Positions 6,207 to 8,107 of a DNA stretch of 8,107 nt are shown here, in pieces. The DNA lies in contig CAAFSR010000231.1 in the NCBI GenBank assembly GCA_900765705.1, positions 1 through 8,107 on the forward strand, read 5' to 3'. The DNA is from an uncultured Faecalibacterium sp. (GTDB taxonomy: Bacteria > Bacillota > Clostridia > Oscillospirales > Ruminococcaceae). The number at the start of each line of letters is the position of its first letter. Within the stretch, counting starts at the first letter, position 1. The notes under the pieces were generated by a model. The model made no database searches, was not told where the DNA came from, and worked only from the letters and a program-made list of their open reading frames with translations. The position numbers and the translations under genes are program-made.

Positions 6207-7238
6207 TTATTCATGGGGAAGAAAAACGGAGAATGTTGAGCCTGTTCCTACTTGAGAAGTTACTTGTATATAACCGTTCTGCAAGCTAATAATTTCCCTT
6301 GCGAGATACAGCCCAATGCCGATTCCCTCTATATCGTGGACATTTTCTTCCCGATAAAAGCGCCTAAAAATTGCTCCCTGCTGGTTTTCGGGAATACCTT
6401 TGCCGGTATCGGTAATTCTGATTTTCAGGTGCATTTCCCAGCTTTCAACGCAAACACGGATAGAACCGTACTCCGGCGTGTACTTAACTGCATTATCCAA
6501 TATGTTAAATAAGGCTTCTGCTGTCCATTTGCGGTCATGGGAAACAACCAATGTTTCCGGGCAGTTTACTTCAACTTGTATGTGCTTTCTTTCGGCGTTC
6601 AGAAAGATACCACCCAGCGCCATAGCAAGAGTATCATAGATGGGCTGCTGTTTCTTTTCAAGTGAGATAACGCCAGTTTCAAGTCGGGAAGTTTTTATCA
6701 TAGCCTGCATTAAGAAATCCAGTTTATCAAGCTGTGTGCCACTGGCAAGCAGAAATTCCCGCTGTTTATCCTGTGGCACTTCTTGTTCTAATAAGGTGGC
6801 ATTTATCATTTTTAAGTTTGATATTGGTGTCTTTACCTGATGAGAAATATCGGAAATCAATTCCTGTAAGTCAGCTCGTTCACTGGCAACGCTGTTTTTG
6901 CTTTCCTGCATAACCTCATAAAGACGCACCAGCCGATGATTGATTTTGTAAAATAGGTTTTCTTCTTCGGCAACCTGTGATATATCTATTTTTCCATTCA
7001 TCATTTCGTCTAAGGTGCAGCAAAGTATTTCAGAAAACAAAGTCAGCTTTCGCCGTATCAGTATCACAAAAACAGTAACACAAAGCAGAAAAAGCAGATA
7101 GAACGCCATGCTACAAAATACCACAGACATTTCTTTTGTCAGGATATATAGAACCGAAAACATGACCACGGATAAAAGTAAAATGGTAGTTGCCAGTATT
7201 ATGCAGACTTTATTTAAGGAGAGTTTTTTTGAAATCAT
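6207..7238 (-). CDS. Sensor histidine kinase with minimal extracellular loop (intramembrane-sensing type)
   Basis: This 343-residue membrane kinase has two N-terminal membrane segments, about 11-33 and 39-63, joined by only about five residues. It has no room for an outside sensor domain, as in BceS-like kinases that sense through a partner transporter. The DHp domain holds the phospho-accepting His133 in ISDISHQVKTPISNL. The HATPase domain shows an N box with Asn245 and Asn249 (FNILDNAVKY), G1 DTGKG (277-281), an F box FRRFYR (291-296) and G2 GIGIGL (305-310). It should autophosphorylate and pass phosphate to the response regulator. The ATG at 7238 overlaps the regulator's stop (ATGA, 7238-7235) and has GGAGG just upstream, so translation is coupled. 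A start 7 codons earlier is possible but lies inside the regulator gene and before that site. Confidence 0.93.
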   Translation of the reverse strand: MISKKLSLNKVCIILATTILLLSVVMFSVLYILTKEMSVVFCSMAFYLLFLLCVTVFVILIRRKLTLFSEILCCTLDEMMNGKIDISQVAEEENLFYKINHRLVRLYEVMQESKNSVASERADLQELISDISHQVKTPISNLKMINATLLEQEVPQDKQREFLLASGTQLDKLDFLMQAMIKTSRLETGVISLEKKQQPIYDTLAMALGGIFLNAERKHIQVEVNCPETLVVSHDRKWTAEALFNILDNAVKYTPEYGSIRVCVESWEMHLKIRITDTGKGIPENQQGAIFRRFYREENVHDIEGIGIGLYLAREIISLQNGYIQVTSQVGTGSTFSVFLPHE

Positions 7239-7918
7239 TTTTGCGCTCCTCCAATCCACATATAGCCCATACCGTAAACGGTTTTGATGTAGGAATGCCG
7301 GTTCGTTTCAATTTTACTGCGGATGCGGCTGATCGTTGTGGTAAGTGCGTGTTCATCCACATAATTTTCATCTGCATCCCACAGCTTTTCAAGCAATACC
7401 TGCCGGGTCAGGACAGTTTGAGAATTTCTTGTCAGCACTTTTAGTAAACGATATTCCAATGATGTAAGGGTAATCGGCTGTCCTGCAAGACACGCTGATA
7501 ATTCGGAAAAATTGATATACAAATTCCCATCATCGTAGAAATCTCCGCCGGATTGTGCTGAAATGCGGTTCAGTAAAGCAGATACTTTCTTTTGGAACAC
7601 GCTGATAGGAAAGGGCTTTGTTACATAATCATCTGCGCCCAATTCAAATCCTTTCAGCATATCGCTTTCCATATCATTTGCGGTTAGAAAAATCACGGCG
7701 GTATCGGGACGGCGTTCTTTTACCTCGCGGCATATATCAAATCCGTTCCCATCCGGCAGATTGACATCCAAAACGATTAAATCATAGTCCTGTTTTTCAA
7801 GAAATCTTATGGCAACAGCCTTTGACATAGCTCCATCCACGGAATATCCGACAGCCGACAGATTATAGCTTAATGTCTTATTCAAAAGCTGGTCATCTTC
7901 AACAACCAGTATTCGCAT
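7235..7918 (-). CDS. OmpR/PhoB-family response regulator
   Basis: This 227-residue two-domain regulator has a receiver domain at about 1-118 with acidic pocket Glu7-Asp8-Asp9, phospho-acceptor Asp51 (LIVLDVNLPDGNGF), switch Thr79 and Lys101 (KPF). A winged-helix DNA-binding domain follows at about 130-223, with TLTSLEYRLLKVL, a recognition helix around EHALTTTISRIRSKI (189-203) and the wing hairpin YIKTVYGMGYMW. It is the first gene of the kinase operon and very likely the partner of the overlapping kinase. Its probable targets are the repeats ahead of the ABC operon. The ATG at 7918 has AAAGGA at 7933-7928 with 9-nt spacing. All key residues are present, so it should be active. Confidence 0.95.
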   Translation of the reverse strand: MRILVVEDDQLLNKTLSYNLSAVGYSVDGAMSKAVAIRFLEKQDYDLIVLDVNLPDGNGFDICREVKERRPDTAVIFLTANDMESDMLKGFELGADDYVTKPFPISVFQKKVSALLNRISAQSGGDFYDDGNLYINFSELSACLAGQPITLTSLEYRLLKVLTRNSQTVLTRQVLLEKLWDADENYVDEHALTTTISRIRSKIETNRHSYIKTVYGMGYMWIGGAQK

Positions 7919-7956
7919 AGTATCACATCCTTTTTCTTTTTATAGTATGTGAGAAC
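7919..7956. promoter_or_regulatory. 38-bp divergent gap between the regulator gene and the DUF3847 gene
   Basis: This gap must hold the leader of the two-component operon. On the - strand a TATAAA (7943-7938) is a possible -10, but I see no good -35 at the right distance. TCACA (7923-7927) and TGTGA (7948-7952) bracket it and match the core of the palindrome ahead of the ABC operon, which would fit autoregulation, though five-base matches are weak. For the + strand gene only a poor GTGAG (7949-7953) precedes the start. Confidence 0.35.
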
Positions 7957-8107
7957 ATGGAAAAATCTTTGGAACAGTTAAAGCAGGAATATAAAAAAAC
8001 CACTGTCCTGCTGGAACGGGAAAAACGGAAAATGCAGCGTTTGAAAAACCGGCAGGCGTATCTGGAAAGCGGTTCCCGGAAACAGAGGACGCACCGGCTG
8101 ATTACCC
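7957..8107 (+). CDS. DUF3847-like coiled-coil protein of a mobilization region (3' truncated by window edge)
   Basis: From ATG at 7957 the frame is open to the edge (50 residues). It is rich in Lys, Arg, Glu and Gln, starting MEKSLEQLKQEYKKT and ending SRKQRTHRLIT. A charged N-terminal coiled coil, then 'L.NR..YLE.G.RK.RTHRLI', matches what I know of DUF3847 proteins, small proteins of unknown biochemical role usually encoded just before MobA/MobL relaxase genes on Firmicute integrative elements and plasmids. It is divergent from the two-component operon. The ribosome binding site is poor, but no other in-frame ATG precedes it before a stop at 7918. Function is unproven; its main value here is as a marker for a mobilizable element. 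Confidence 0.7.
   Translation, partial: MEKSLEQLKQEYKKTTVLLEREKRKMQRLKNRQAYLESGSRKQRTHRLIT

Larger units (their letters stand above)
2696..8107. mobile_element. Left part of an inserted, probably mobilizable element carrying an ABC/two-component cassette
   Basis: The evidence is composite. Base composition drops abruptly near 2695-2705, at the same place a host regulator gene is cut after its helix-turn-helix. All genes to the right differ in composition and orientation from the host block, and the window ends in a DUF3847-like gene typical of mobilization regions of Firmicute integrative elements. The left boundary is uncertain by about 10 bases because there is no second end to compare. 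No integrase, relaxase or excision gene is visible, so the class (tyrosine- or serine-recombinase IME/ICE, or part of a larger one) stays open. The right end is outside the window. Confidence 0.7.

Noticed and set aside
7190..7444. 84-codon + strand open frame overlapping the regulator and kinase genes
   Set aside because: It lies opposite two intact, motif-complete genes, has no ribosome binding site of note and matches no family I know.

Overview
The window joins two kinds of DNA. Positions 1 to about 2695 are GC-rich and densely coded on the + strand. They carry housekeeping genes of a Gram-positive gut anaerobe: a pyridoxamine-kinase-like C-terminus, trmL, a DegV-family gene and queT. The leader of queT looks like a class III preQ1 riboswitch, a rare class best known from Faecalibacterium prausnitzii. 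That class, the gene content and the composition make Faecalibacterium or a close Ruminococcaceae/Oscillospiraceae relative the best guess; this is inference, not proof.

From about 2695 to the right edge the DNA is AT-rich and reads as the left part of an inserted mobile element. The junction lies inside a host XRE-family regulator gene (from 2557) that stops just after its helix-turn-helix. The regulator also has an extra G in a G run, so its frame is broken before the junction. Inside the element, on the - strand, lies a compact four-gene cassette: response regulator (7918-7235), histidine kinase (7238-6207, 4-nt overlap), ABC ATPase (6084-5419) and a large FtsX-type permease (5404-2828), closed by a strong hairpin terminator. 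At the right edge, divergent on the + strand, begins a DUF3847-like coiled-coil protein of the type found beside MobA/MobL relaxases on mobilizable elements.

How the parts work together: the first block is ordinary tRNA modification and salvage. TrmL methylates the wobble position of tRNA, and QueT imports a queuosine precursor under control of its preQ1-sensing leader. The element's cassette resembles antimicrobial-peptide detoxification modules: a two-membrane-segment kinase with almost no extracellular loop pairs with an OmpR-type regulator, which probably drives the ABC operon. The 122-nt gap before the ATPase gene carries a perfect 11-bp-arm palindrome, a third copy of the same 11-mer, and an 11-bp-phased CTGTGA tandem next to a TATAAT box. 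This is a clear candidate regulator-binding region. Substrate and inducer cannot be read from the sequence.

No integrase, relaxase, tRNA, rRNA or CRISPR array is visible. The element's right end lies outside the window.
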